A stretch of 64,000 nt of DNA from Mycolicibacterium parafortuitum (GTDB taxonomy: Bacteria > Actinomycetota > Actinomycetes > Mycobacteriales > Mycobacteriaceae), in contig NZ_MVID01000004.1 of assembly GCF_002086815.1 (NCBI RefSeq), positions 186,001 to 250,000 on the forward strand. The letters run 5' to 3'. Below the pieces are notes generated by a model. The model did not search any database. It had not been told where the DNA came from and was given only the letters and a program-made list of their open reading frames with translations. Position numbers and translations under genes: made by a program. Below are positions 16,118 to 22,800 of this stretch, piece by piece; the first letter of the stretch is position 1, and the number at the start of each line of letters is the position of its first letter.

Positions 16118-16398
16118 GTGCCGTCGGCCATGACGGCGTCTACACCGGGGCGGCCGATCTGATCGTCGGCGAGGCGCGGCACGCGGTGCGAGTGCGCCTC
16201 AAGGGATCAGTCAATCCCTTCGACGGGCACTATCACTGGCAGGGCACTGTGTTCGACGCACCCGACCATGTGAAGCCTGCCGGCGAGCCGGTGCGGTTGC
16301 GCATGGACGACCACGACGCCCTCGGACGCCTCGTCGAACGGACTGCTGACGGACACCTGATGATCAGCGGCACCGGCCGACCCCCATATCCGTTGTGA
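16114..16398 (+). CDS. DUF4873 domain protein
   Basis: 94 residues starting at GTG 16114, which overlaps the TGA of the AurF-like gene. The sequence is almost entirely one DUF4873 domain: YTGAADLIVGEARHAVRVRL, then FDGHYHWQGTVFDAPD and a final ISGTGRPPYPL. DUF4873 is otherwise known as the C-terminal appendage of flavin monooxygenases in actinobacteria. A free-standing copy coupled to a diiron oxygenase suggests a general oxygenase-partner role, for example substrate binding, but this is inference. Confidence 0.75.
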   Translation: MSAVGHDGVYTGAADLIVGEARHAVRVRLKGSVNPFDGHYHWQGTVFDAPDHVKPAGEPVRLRMDDHDALGRLVERTADGHLMISGTGRPPYPL

Positions 16399-16439
16399 AT
16401 CAACCCTTGCGCGCTGTCGGATTCCGACCGCACGCCATG

Positions 16440-16458
16440 CAGCGCTATGGCAGCGCTG
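16440..16458. terminator. Hairpin between convergent DUF4873 and dnaB genes
   Basis: CAGCGCT, five bases, AGCGCTG forms a perfect 7-bp stem in the 181-base convergent gap 16399-16579. There is no T-run, as is usual in mycobacterial intergenic hairpins. It may stop transcription from either side. Confidence 0.4.
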
Positions 16459-16516
16459 TCAGTCAGTGGCTTCGGCTGGGCAGGCGCTGCACACACGGCG
16501 GTCGCAGGTAAGCGGC

Positions 16517-16530
16517 TGGCGGATCCGCCA
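16517..16530. repeat. Perfect 14-bp palindrome downstream of dnaB
   Basis: TGGCGGATCCGCCA is a perfect palindrome 50 bases after the dnaB stop on the minus strand, flanked by CAGGT and ACCTG. It could be part of a terminator structure for dnaB or a protein-binding site. Nothing else is seen in this gap. Confidence 0.4.
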
Positions 16531-16579
16531 TCACCTGTCAGAGTCCGCCGCGATCCGTGAGAACCTACAGCTTTGTCCC

Positions 16580-18895
16580 CTACCGCGCCATATTCGAGAA
16601 CCGCGACAGGTGCAGCTGGTGCGCCACGGTGACCGTTCGCGTCGGTCCCGCACGGTGTTTGGCCACGATCAGGTCGGCCTCACCGCCGCGGGGATCGTCG
16701 GTTTCGAAAGCGTCGGGCCGGTGCAGCAGGATCACCATGTCGGCGTCCTGTTCGATCGATCCCGACTCGCGGAGGTCCGACAGCATCGGCTTCTTGTCGG
16801 TGCGCTGCTCCGGGCCACGGTTCAGCTGGCTCATCGCGACCACCGGAACTTCCAGCTCCTTGGCCAAAAGCTTGATCTGCCTTGAGAACTCGGAGACTTC
16901 CTGCTGACGGGACTCGACGCGCTTACCGGAGGTCATCAGCTGCAGGTAGTCGATCACGATGAGGCGCAGGTCAGCCTTCTGTTTGAGTCGCCGCGCCTTC
17001 GCCCGGATCTCCATCATCGTCAGGTTCGGCGAATCGTCGATGTACAACGGCGCTTCGCTGATCTCACTCATGCGGCGCGCCAGCTTCGTCCAGTCGTCAT
17101 CGCTCATCCGGCCCGAGCGCATATCGGCGAGTTTGATCTTCGCCTCCGCCGACAGCAGACGCATCACGATCTCTGTCTTGCTCATCTCCAGCGAGAACAC
17201 GATGCTCGGCAGCCGGTGCTTGATCGAGCAGGACCGCATGAAATCCAGGCCCAGCGTGGAGTTGTGGGTCGGGATCATGGACCGCCCCGCCAGGTACATG
17301 TGGTCCTCGTTGTCCACCTCGACGCACCGGACCGGCACACTCGCAATTTGGCGTACATCGGTGATAAACCGCGACCCGGACCGAACGGTGCTGGTGCTGC
17401 GCCGACGCTCCTTGTGTAGCACGGCCTTTCGATGCAGCCCGAAAACCGTGTGGTCGGTGCTGAAGTTGAGCGTGTAGGCGACCGAGCTGTCGGCGCTACG
17501 GCCGGGCACCGACTTCTTCATCGTTTGGCATCGGTACCCGAGCGACACGATCAGCTCGGCGACGTCCTCCACCAGGCGACGATTGGTGCCGGTGTACTGG
17601 ATCGCACCGCCGTTGGTGACCGTGCCGTCCGTATCCAGGAGACCCGCCAACAACGCCCGGCGCTGGACCTCCGACGCCCGCAGATACTCGATCGGGATGT
17701 GCTTGTTGCCGAGGACTCCGATCGCTCGCAGGCTCGCACTCGACAGCCCGCGGTCCTCCCCCTCGATCTGCATCAGAATCTCCGGGTCGGCCGTGGTGAT
17801 CTGGGCGGCCGCCGACGTCCCGTCTGCGAGCCACGCACCCAACGTGTACGGCGAAATCAGCAGATCCGCTGCCGCGCCCTGAATGGGTGCGGTGTTGGCG
17901 ACGGAATGATCTGAACCCAGTGTCGCGGCGAGCTCACGGGTCGTACGGATCGCGGACGACTTCCGCGACGCCCGCGTCTCGGTCAGCCACTGATGCTCGG
18001 CGTCCGCGACAATGACCGTCCCATCGGAGAATTCGACCTCGTAGCAGGGTCGGCCGACCATCACGTCGGTCGCCGCGACCACCCGCGTCGGCTTGCCGTC
18101 TGCGCCGATCAGCAGGTCGCCGACCTTGACCTCGCCCATCGTGGTCCATCCCGTGGGCGTCGGCAGCGGGGTGTCAAGCTTCAGCGCCTTGCCCATACCA
18201 GGCCTCGCCGCCACGACGATCATCTGACCCGGGTGCAGCCCGTTGGTCAGCTCGTCGAGGTCGGTGAAGCCCGTCGGCACACCCTTGGAGACTCCGCCCT
18301 CGGACGCGATCGCGTCGATCTCGTCCATCGTGGGCTGGAGGATCTCCTCCAGGATCACGAAGTCCTCGGCCGCGCGGCGCTCGGTGACGTCGTAGATCTC
18401 GGCCTGCGCGCGGTCGACGATGTCGTTGACGTCGGCCCCGTCGGCGCCGGCGTAGCCGTACTGCACCACGCGGGTGCCCGCCTCGACGAGCCGGCGCAAC
18501 AGCGCCTTCTCCGAGACGATCTCGGCGTAGTAGCCCGCGTTGGCCGCCGTCGGCACCGTCGAGATCAGCGTGTGCAGATACGGCGCCCCGCCCACGCGGC
18601 GCAGCAGACCGCGCCGGTCGAGTTCGGCGGCGACGGTGACCGCGTCGGCGGGCTCCCCTCGCCCGTACAGGTCGAGGATCGCGTCGTAGACGAGTTGGTT
18701 GGCCGGCTTGTAGAAGTCGTTCGGACGCAGCTTCTCCAGCACGTCGGCGACGGCGTCCTTGCTCAGCAGCATGCCGCCCAGCACGGCCTGCTCGGCCGCG
18801 GGATCCTGCGGAGGCTGGCGCCCGAAGTCTTCACCGGGAGGCGGCTCCGTCTCCGAGTACTCACCCGGACGACCCCGGTCATCGACGACAGCCAC
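16580..18895 (-). CDS. dnaB: Replicative DNA helicase DnaB, intein-containing precursor
   Basis: 771 residues from GTG 18895; the mature helicase would be about 462 residues. GTG is chosen because it gives the usual mycobacterial N-terminus (AVVDD) and has AGGAGG about 12 bases upstream. An in-frame ATG at 18922 would translate through that ribosome site. The N-terminal helicase domain, linker and RecA-like ATPase core are intact, but an intein splits the Walker A motif between GMGK and ST. Later motifs are present: LRLIVIDYLQLM (Walker B), SQLNRGPEQR, LRESGSIEQDAD. The protein unwinds DNA at the fork as a hexamer. Splicing is essential for activity because the P-loop is interrupted. Confidence 0.95.
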   Translation of the reverse strand: MAVVDDRGRPGEYSETEPPPGEDFGRQPPQDPAAEQAVLGGMLLSKDAVADVLEKLRPNDFYKPANQLVYDAILDLYGRGEPADAVTVAAELDRRGLLRRVGGAPYLHTLISTVPTAANAGYYAEIVSEKALLRRLVEAGTRVVQYGYAGADGADVNDIVDRAQAEIYDVTERRAAEDFVILEEILQPTMDEIDAIASEGGVSKGVPTGFTDLDELTNGLHPGQMIVVAARPGMGKALKLDTPLPTPTGWTTMGEVKVGDLLIGADGKPTRVVAATDVMVGRPCYEVEFSDGTVIVADAEHQWLTETRASRKSSAIRTTRELAATLGSDHSVANTAPIQGAAADLLISPYTLGAWLADGTSAAAQITTADPEILMQIEGEDRGLSSASLRAIGVLGNKHIPIEYLRASEVQRRALLAGLLDTDGTVTNGGAIQYTGTNRRLVEDVAELIVSLGYRCQTMKKSVPGRSADSSVAYTLNFSTDHTVFGLHRKAVLHKERRRSTSTVRSGSRFITDVRQIASVPVRCVEVDNEDHMYLAGRSMIPTHNSTLGLDFMRSCSIKHRLPSIVFSLEMSKTEIVMRLLSAEAKIKLADMRSGRMSDDDWTKLARRMSEISEAPLYIDDSPNLTMMEIRAKARRLKQKADLRLIVIDYLQLMTSGKRVESRQQEVSEFSRQIKLLAKELEVPVVAMSQLNRGPEQRTDKKPMLSDLRESGSIEQDADMVILLHRPDAFETDDPRGGEADLIVAKHRAGPTRTVTVAHQLHLSRFSNMAR
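17261..18187 (-). mobile_element. Class 3-type intein with LAGLIDADG homing endonuclease in DnaB
   Basis: 309 residues (237-545 of the precursor) interrupt the P-loop. The first intein residue is alanine, not Cys/Ser/Thr, so ordinary class 1 splicing is impossible. The class 3 WCT set is present: Trp in the block B region (AEHQWLT), Cys in block F (VPVRCVEVDN), and Thr before the terminal His-Asn (PTHN), with Ser as the +1 extein residue. Two dodecapeptides, LGAWLADGTS and LLAGLLDTDGTV, mark the homing endonuclease. The two acidic catalytic positions look retained (Asp in each), so the endonuclease may still be active. Confidence 0.9.
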
Positions 18896-18922
18896 GCGGC
18901 GCCTCTCCCTCCTCGATCGCAT

Positions 18923-18938
18923 GTGAACAAACGTTCGA
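18923..18938 (-). promoter_or_regulatory. LexA-type SOS box in front of dnaB
   Basis: GTGAAC, AAAC, GTTCGA matches the mycobacterial/Gram-positive LexA box TCGAAC-N4-GTTCGA at 10 of 12 positions, with a perfect GAAC-N4-GTTC core. It lies 28-43 bases before the dnaB GTG. TAGCAT at 18952-18957 (minus strand) could be the -10 box, which would put the SOS box just downstream of the transcription start. Confidence 0.55.
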
Positions 18939-19049
18939 AGCTACCGTCGCGATGCTAGACACAGCCTCCGACAAGCCCCCCGCGGGGAAGCGCAACCAAC
19001 CCTGCGACGGACAACGCTAGACGTTGCTGGCCTGGACGCAAACGCATCC

Positions 19050-19198
19050 TGTTGATGATCCTGTGGATGGTGTGTGGATAGCTCTGGTGGAGCATGTTGA
19101 GGCGCTGGGGAGAACCTGTTGATAAACCTCGCCCTGGATCCTGTTTCCGCAGATGGGGCGACCATAGACGGGGTGAACACCTGTGGATGGGAAATCGT
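19050..19198. repeat. Cluster of DnaA-box-like motifs in the rplI-dnaB gap
   Basis: The 484-base gap between dnaB and rplI has no gene. It holds five related 9-mers in the same orientation: TGTTGATGA (19050), TGTGGATGG (19062), TGTGGATAG (19073), TGTTGATAA (19117) and TGTGGATGG (19192). They resemble the reverse complement of the DnaA box (TGTGGATAA or TGTGGACAA). They could tie dnaB expression to DnaA or titrate DnaA. They are degenerate and this is not proposed as oriC. Confidence 0.45.
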
Positions 19199-19321
19199 CC
19201 GGCGTGTCGTGCCGGGTTTCCGTCCCGGGCGTGTTGTGTTTCCCTGCGGGGCCCAGCAGGTTAACAGTCGGTTAGGTTAGCTGGGATCGCTTTGGTCAGA
19301 AAAGTTCGCCACGAGAAACGC

Positions 19322-19367
19322 CGAACGGCCGGGCATCGACCCCGAAGGATCGACACCCGGCCGTTCG
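19322..19367 (-). terminator. Terminator hairpin after rplI
   Basis: An 18-bp stem with two mismatches (arms 19322-19339 and 19350-19367) and a 10-base loop begins 13 bases after the rplI stop. On the minus strand it is followed by a short GCGTTTCT stretch. It probably ends the rpsF-ssb-rpsR-rplI message before dnaB. Confidence 0.75.
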
Positions 19368-19379
19368 AGCCGAAGTTGG

Positions 19380-19835
19380 CTAGCTTGCGACGACGCTCAA
19401 CGTCAGCGACGCATTCACGTCGGGGTGCAGGCGCACGGTGACCGAGTGGTCGCCCGTCGTCTTGATGTGCGCCTTGGGCAGGTCGACCGTCCGCTTGTCC
19501 AGGTTCGGGCCGCCGGCCTTCTTGATGGCGGCCACGACGTCGGCAGCCGTCACCGAGCCGAAGAGCTTGCCCGAGTCACCGGCGGTCTTGACCGACAGCT
19601 CGACGTTCTCCAGCGCCTCGATGGCCTGCTTGAGCTCGTTGGCGTGCTCGAGGCTCTTGACGCCCTTGAGCTCCTGGGCGCGACGGATGTCCTCGGCCTG
19701 CTTCTGGGCACCGCGGGTGGCGACGATCGCCAGCCCGCGGGGCAGCAGGTAGTTGCGGCCGTAGCCGTCCTTGACCTCGACGGCGTCGCCGGCGACGCCC
19801 AGGTGCTCGACCTCAGCGGTAAGAATCAGTTTCAT
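19380..19835 (-). CDS. rplI: 50S ribosomal protein L9
   Basis: 151 residues, standard for L9. The N-terminal rRNA-binding domain has the L9 signature around [13 protein letters not shown]. The long central helix ([28 protein letters not shown]) and the C-terminal domain with [14 protein letters not shown] follow. It binds 23S rRNA at the base of the L1 stalk. It is the last gene of the rpsF-ssb-rpsR-rplI cluster, with 11 bases between it and rpsR and a terminator hairpin downstream. Confidence 0.97.
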   Translation of the reverse strand: MKLILTAEVEHLGVAGDAVEVKDGYGRNYLLPRGLAIVATRGAQKQAEDIRRAQELKGVKSLEHANELKQAIEALENVELSVKTAGDSGKLFGSVTAADVVAAIKKAGGPNLDKRTVDLPKAHIKTTGDHSVTVRLHPDVNASLTLSVVAS

Positions 19836-19846
19836 CTCTTCGGCCC

Positions 19847-20107
19847 CTATCGCGTCGACGAGCTGAACGGCAGCAGGGCGACCTCGCGTGCGTTCTTCAC
19901 CGCGATCGCGATGTCGCGCTGGTGCTGAACGCAGTTGCCGGTGACCCGGCGGGCGCGGATCTTGCCACGCTCGCTGATGTAGGTACGCAGCAGCTGGGTG
20001 TCCTTGTAATCGATGGTCTGCCCCTTCTTGGAGCAGAACACGCACTTGCGTGTCTTGACCGGCTTTTCCGGAGCCGGGCGCCTCTTCGTGGAGGAGGACT
20101 TCGCCAT
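19847..20107 (-). CDS. rpsR: 30S ribosomal protein S18, cysteine-containing (zinc-type) form
   Basis: 86 residues. The S18 core ([28 protein letters not shown]) is complete. It carries CVFC at residues 22-25 plus C59 and H62, so it is the C+ paralogue expected to bind zinc. Mycobacteria often have a second, cysteine-free S18 used under zinc limitation; no such copy is in this window. S18 pairs with S6 (rpsF, two genes upstream) on the 30S platform. It lies 40 bases downstream of ssb. Confidence 0.96.
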   Translation of the reverse strand: MAKSSSTKRRPAPEKPVKTRKCVFCSKKGQTIDYKDTQLLRTYISERGKIRARRVTGNCVQHQRDIAIAVKNAREVALLPFSSSTR

Positions 20108-20147
20108 TGTCTATCTCTTTCTAGAAATCACTCGATGAGGTTGTTGA

Positions 20148-20651
20148 TCAGAAGGGCGGTTCTTCGTCAGCGCCGCCGAAGGACCCGGATGCGGGCGCAC
20201 TGCCCCACGGATCCTCGGCCGGAGCGCTGTTGGCGGGCTGGCGTGAGCCGCCGCCGCCACCGAATCCGCCGCCACCGCCACCACTGCGGCTGGCCTTGTT
20301 GACCTTCGCCGTCGCGTAGCGCAACGACGGGCCGATCTCGTCGACCTCGAGCTCCATCACCGTGCGCTTCTCGCCCTCGCGGGTCTCGAACGAACGCTGC
20401 TTGAGCCGGCCACTGACGATGACCCGGCTACCGCGAACCAGGCTCTCGGCCACGTTCTCGGCCGCTTCGCGCCAGATGTTGCAGCGGAGGAACAGCGCTT
20501 CGCCGTCCTTCCACTCATTCGTCTGGCGATCGAACATGCGCGGGGTCGACGCGACCGTGAAGTTCGCGACGGCCGCGCCCGAAGGCGTGAACCGTAGTTC
20601 GGGGTCAGCGGTCAGGTTTCCGATGACCGTGATGATGGTGTCACCAGCCAC
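20148..20651 (-). CDS. ssb: Single-stranded DNA-binding protein
   Basis: 167 residues, GTG start with AGGAGG five bases upstream. The OB fold occupies residues 1-115 ([31 protein letters not shown] to [16 protein letters not shown]). A glycine-rich flexible linker follows, and the tail ends in the acidic DEEPPF peptide that docks repair and replication partners. It coats single-stranded DNA as a tetramer. It sits between rpsF and rpsR, the conserved bacterial layout, so its expression is tied to ribosomal protein synthesis. Confidence 0.97.
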   Translation of the reverse strand: MAGDTIITVIGNLTADPELRFTPSGAAVANFTVASTPRMFDRQTNEWKDGEALFLRCNIWREAAENVAESLVRGSRVIVSGRLKQRSFETREGEKRTVMELEVDEIGPSLRYATAKVNKASRSGGGGGGFGGGGGSRQPANSAPAEDPWGSAPASGSFGGADEEPPF

Positions 20652-20743
20652 AAGGTCCTCCTGGATGTTGGCGGCGTGCGAGAGCAGTCGCAGGCGAGCC
20701 TACGGAACTGCTCCGACGAGCACAGCCCGTCAGTGCACTTCGA

Positions 20744-21034
20744 CTAGTGCTTCTCGGTCCGCATGACCTTGGTCCGCAGCACGGACTCGTTCAGGTTCAG
20801 CTGACGGTCGAGCTCGGACACGGTGGCCGGCTCGGCCTTGACGTCGATGATCGCGTAGATGCCCTCGGCGTGCTTCTTGATCTCGTACGCCAGACGACGA
20901 CGTCCCCAGATGTCGACCTTGTCGACACTGCCGCCGTCCTTGCGGATGACGTTCAGGAACGTCTCCAGCGACGGAGCTACGGTGCGCTCGTCAAGTGTGG
21001 GGTCGAGGATGACCATGATTTCGTATGGACGCAT
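20744..21034 (-). CDS. rpsF: 30S ribosomal protein S6
   Basis: 96 residues, the normal S6 length without the glutamate tail seen in enterobacteria. The ferredoxin-like fold starts [12 protein letters not shown] and contains [23 protein letters not shown] and the closing [14 protein letters not shown]. It is first in the rpsF-ssb-rpsR-rplI operon. The leader carries a stable hairpin and an unusually complete anti-16S ribosome site, which is where S6:S18 autoregulation would be expected to act. Confidence 0.97.
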   Translation of the reverse strand: MRPYEIMVILDPTLDERTVAPSLETFLNVIRKDGGSVDKVDIWGRRRLAYEIKKHAEGIYAIIDVKAEPATVSELDRQLNLNESVLRTKVMRTEKH

Positions 21035-21043
21035 AAGGAACCC

Positions 21044-21084
21044 ATCACCTCCTTCGGTCTGATCGGCCGCGGCGTGTCCGCGGC
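21044..21084 (-). promoter_or_regulatory. rpsF leader: full-length 16S-complementary ribosome site and hairpin
   Basis: On the minus strand AAGGAGGTGAT (21044-21054) is an 11-base perfect complement of the 16S rRNA 3' end, but its core lies about 13 bases from the ATG, farther than usual. Just upstream, GCCGCGG, five bases, CCGCGGC (21066-21084) is a perfect 7-bp hairpin. TAACCT at 21115-21120 may be the -10 box, giving a leader of about 75 bases. Confidence 0.5.
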
Positions 21085-21186
21085 AGGAGGGTCGCCTGCG
21101 TCGGCAACCTGCCCAGGTTACAGGCCGGGGCGCTGATCTGCGAAATCACCGCCGGATCGGGCGCGCAGAACGACGCCCATGGTCGC

Positions 21187-22800
21187 TCAGCGCGCCGGAT
21201 CCGCCACCAGCCGGGGCGTCGGCCGCAGCCAGTCCGGCAGCCACCGCGGCGGCGCGTCCGGTGCCCGGTCGAACACCCCGCCGGCCGGATCGTCGACGCC
21301 GTTCTGGCGGACCAGATCCAGCCGTGGCCGGTAGATCTCGCGGATCACCAAGCCGCACAACGTGATCACCGCGATGTCGCGCAGCAGCACCGTCGCGGTG
21401 AACGCCTGCTCGGGCAGCCCCATGTTCTGCTCGCCGAACAGGTAGAGCATGCGCGGCACCCAGACCAGCATGTCGATCGTCATCCACGCCAACAACACCC
21501 GCCGGTGCGGCAACGCCAGCACCGCCAGCGGTACCAGCCACAGCGAGAACTGCGGGCTCCACACCTTGTTGGTCAGCAGGAACGCGGCCACCACCAGAAA
21601 CGCGAGCTGGGCCACCCGCGGCCGCCGCGCCGCGGTCAGCGCGATGTAGCCGACGCCGATGCAGCACGCCGCGAACAGCGCCGCGGTGACGGTGTTGAGC
21701 ACCACCGGCGGCTCCCAGAACCCGAGCTCGGGGTCGAACCCGCGCCAGCCGGTGAACGACTTCACCACGTTGTAGATCGAATCCATGTCGTCGCCGCGAC
21801 GGGTGTTGAGCCGGAAGAACTCCGACCATCCGCGCGGGAACAGCACCATGATCGGCAGGTTGACCACCAACCAGGCGCCTACCGCCGCCGCGGTCGTCTT
21901 GGCGACCTCGCGCAGCCGCCCGGTGCGTACCGCCAGCAGCGCCAGCGGCACCAGCAGCAGCAGCGGATACAGCTTGGCCGCCACCCCGAGCCCGATCAGC
22001 ACCCCGGCCAGCACCGGTTTTCGCCGCGCCCAGGCCAGCAGCGCGCCGGCGGCGAACGCGGTGGCCAGCGCGTCGAAGTTGGTGAAGATCTGAAAGATCA
22101 CGATCGGTGAGGCCGCGACCAGCGCGGCGTCCCAGATGCGGCGCGGGCCGGCCAGCATCGCCGTGGCCCACAGCGTCGTCAGCCAGGCCAGCGCCAGCCC
22201 CAGCGCGGCGATGTTGAAGAACATCACCACCTCGGCGATGACCGGCACCGACACCAGCTTGGTCAACGCCGTATACGTCTTGGCCACCGTCATCGACAGG
22301 TACTGGTAGAGCCCGGTCAGCACCGGATACTCCATGTAGCGGATCGCGGGCTCGCCGTCGTACTGGATGCGCGGTGTGCCGTCGGCCTCGGTCTCCACCC
22401 AGCTGGACTTGTACGGGAACTTGCCCAGGTTCAGCAGTTCGGCGGTGTACAGCGGGACGGTGTCCGAGTAGCACAGCTCGTAGTACGCGCGCTGGTTCTC
22501 CCAATTGCCGACCCGCTGATCGGCGGTGCCGGTGCCGGTGGTCTGCAGGCAGGCGGCCTTGGTCGAGTAACCCAGGGCCAGGAACACCAGCGCGATGATG
22601 ATCATCACCCGCAGCGGGGTCATGAACCGGGTGCGGCCGATCAGCGCGTGCCGGCCGACGGGCCCGCCGATGGTCTCCGAGAGCGCCGCGCCGATGGTGT
22701 CGGTGCGGCTGGGCATGTCGCGGGCGTCGAGGCTGCGGAGGTCTTTGGCCGTCGGCGCGGGTGACGTCCGCTCGGCCTCGTCGTCGACGCCGGCCGTCAC
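21187..22800 (-). CDS. GT87-type membrane mannosyltransferase (Rv0051-like)
   Basis: 537 residues from GTG 22800, which overlaps the ponA1 stop as GTGA. About ten hydrophobic segments are seen, starting with RVMIIIALVFLALGYSTKAACL. The long periplasmic loop after the first segment and the motif region with NFDALATAFAAGALLAWARRKP, GLGVAAKLYPLLLL and VLFPRGW fit the GT87 polyprenol-phosphate-mannose-dependent family. Such enzymes add mannose on the outer face of the membrane to lipoglycans or other acceptors. The acceptor is not known. Coupling to ponA1 suggests a role in wall or envelope growth. Confidence 0.85.
   Translation of the reverse strand: MTAGVDDEAERTSPAPTAKDLRSLDARDMPSRTDTIGAALSETIGGPVGRHALIGRTRFMTPLRVMIIIALVFLALGYSTKAACLQTTGTGTADQRVGNWENQRAYYELCYSDTVPLYTAELLNLGKFPYKSSWVETEADGTPRIQYDGEPAIRYMEYPVLTGLYQYLSMTVAKTYTALTKLVSVPVIAEVVMFFNIAALGLALAWLTTLWATAMLAGPRRIWDAALVAASPIVIFQIFTNFDALATAFAAGALLAWARRKPVLAGVLIGLGVAAKLYPLLLLVPLALLAVRTGRLREVAKTTAAAVGAWLVVNLPIMVLFPRGWSEFFRLNTRRGDDMDSIYNVVKSFTGWRGFDPELGFWEPPVVLNTVTAALFAACCIGVGYIALTAARRPRVAQLAFLVVAAFLLTNKVWSPQFSLWLVPLAVLALPHRRVLLAWMTIDMLVWVPRMLYLFGEQNMGLPEQAFTATVLLRDIAVITLCGLVIREIYRPRLDLVRQNGVDDPAGGVFDRAPDAPPRWLPDWLRPTPRLVADPAR

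Noticed and set aside
18941..19180. 79-codon minus-strand open frame upstream of dnaB
   Set aside because: No ribosome site, composition unlike the flanking genes, and it spans the promoter, SOS box and DnaA-like repeats. Treated as non-coding.
18923..19379. Possible chromosome origin because of DnaA-like boxes
   Set aside because: Boxes are degenerate, there is no dnaA-dnaN flank and no clear AT-rich unwinding region. oriC is expected beyond the right edge of the window.
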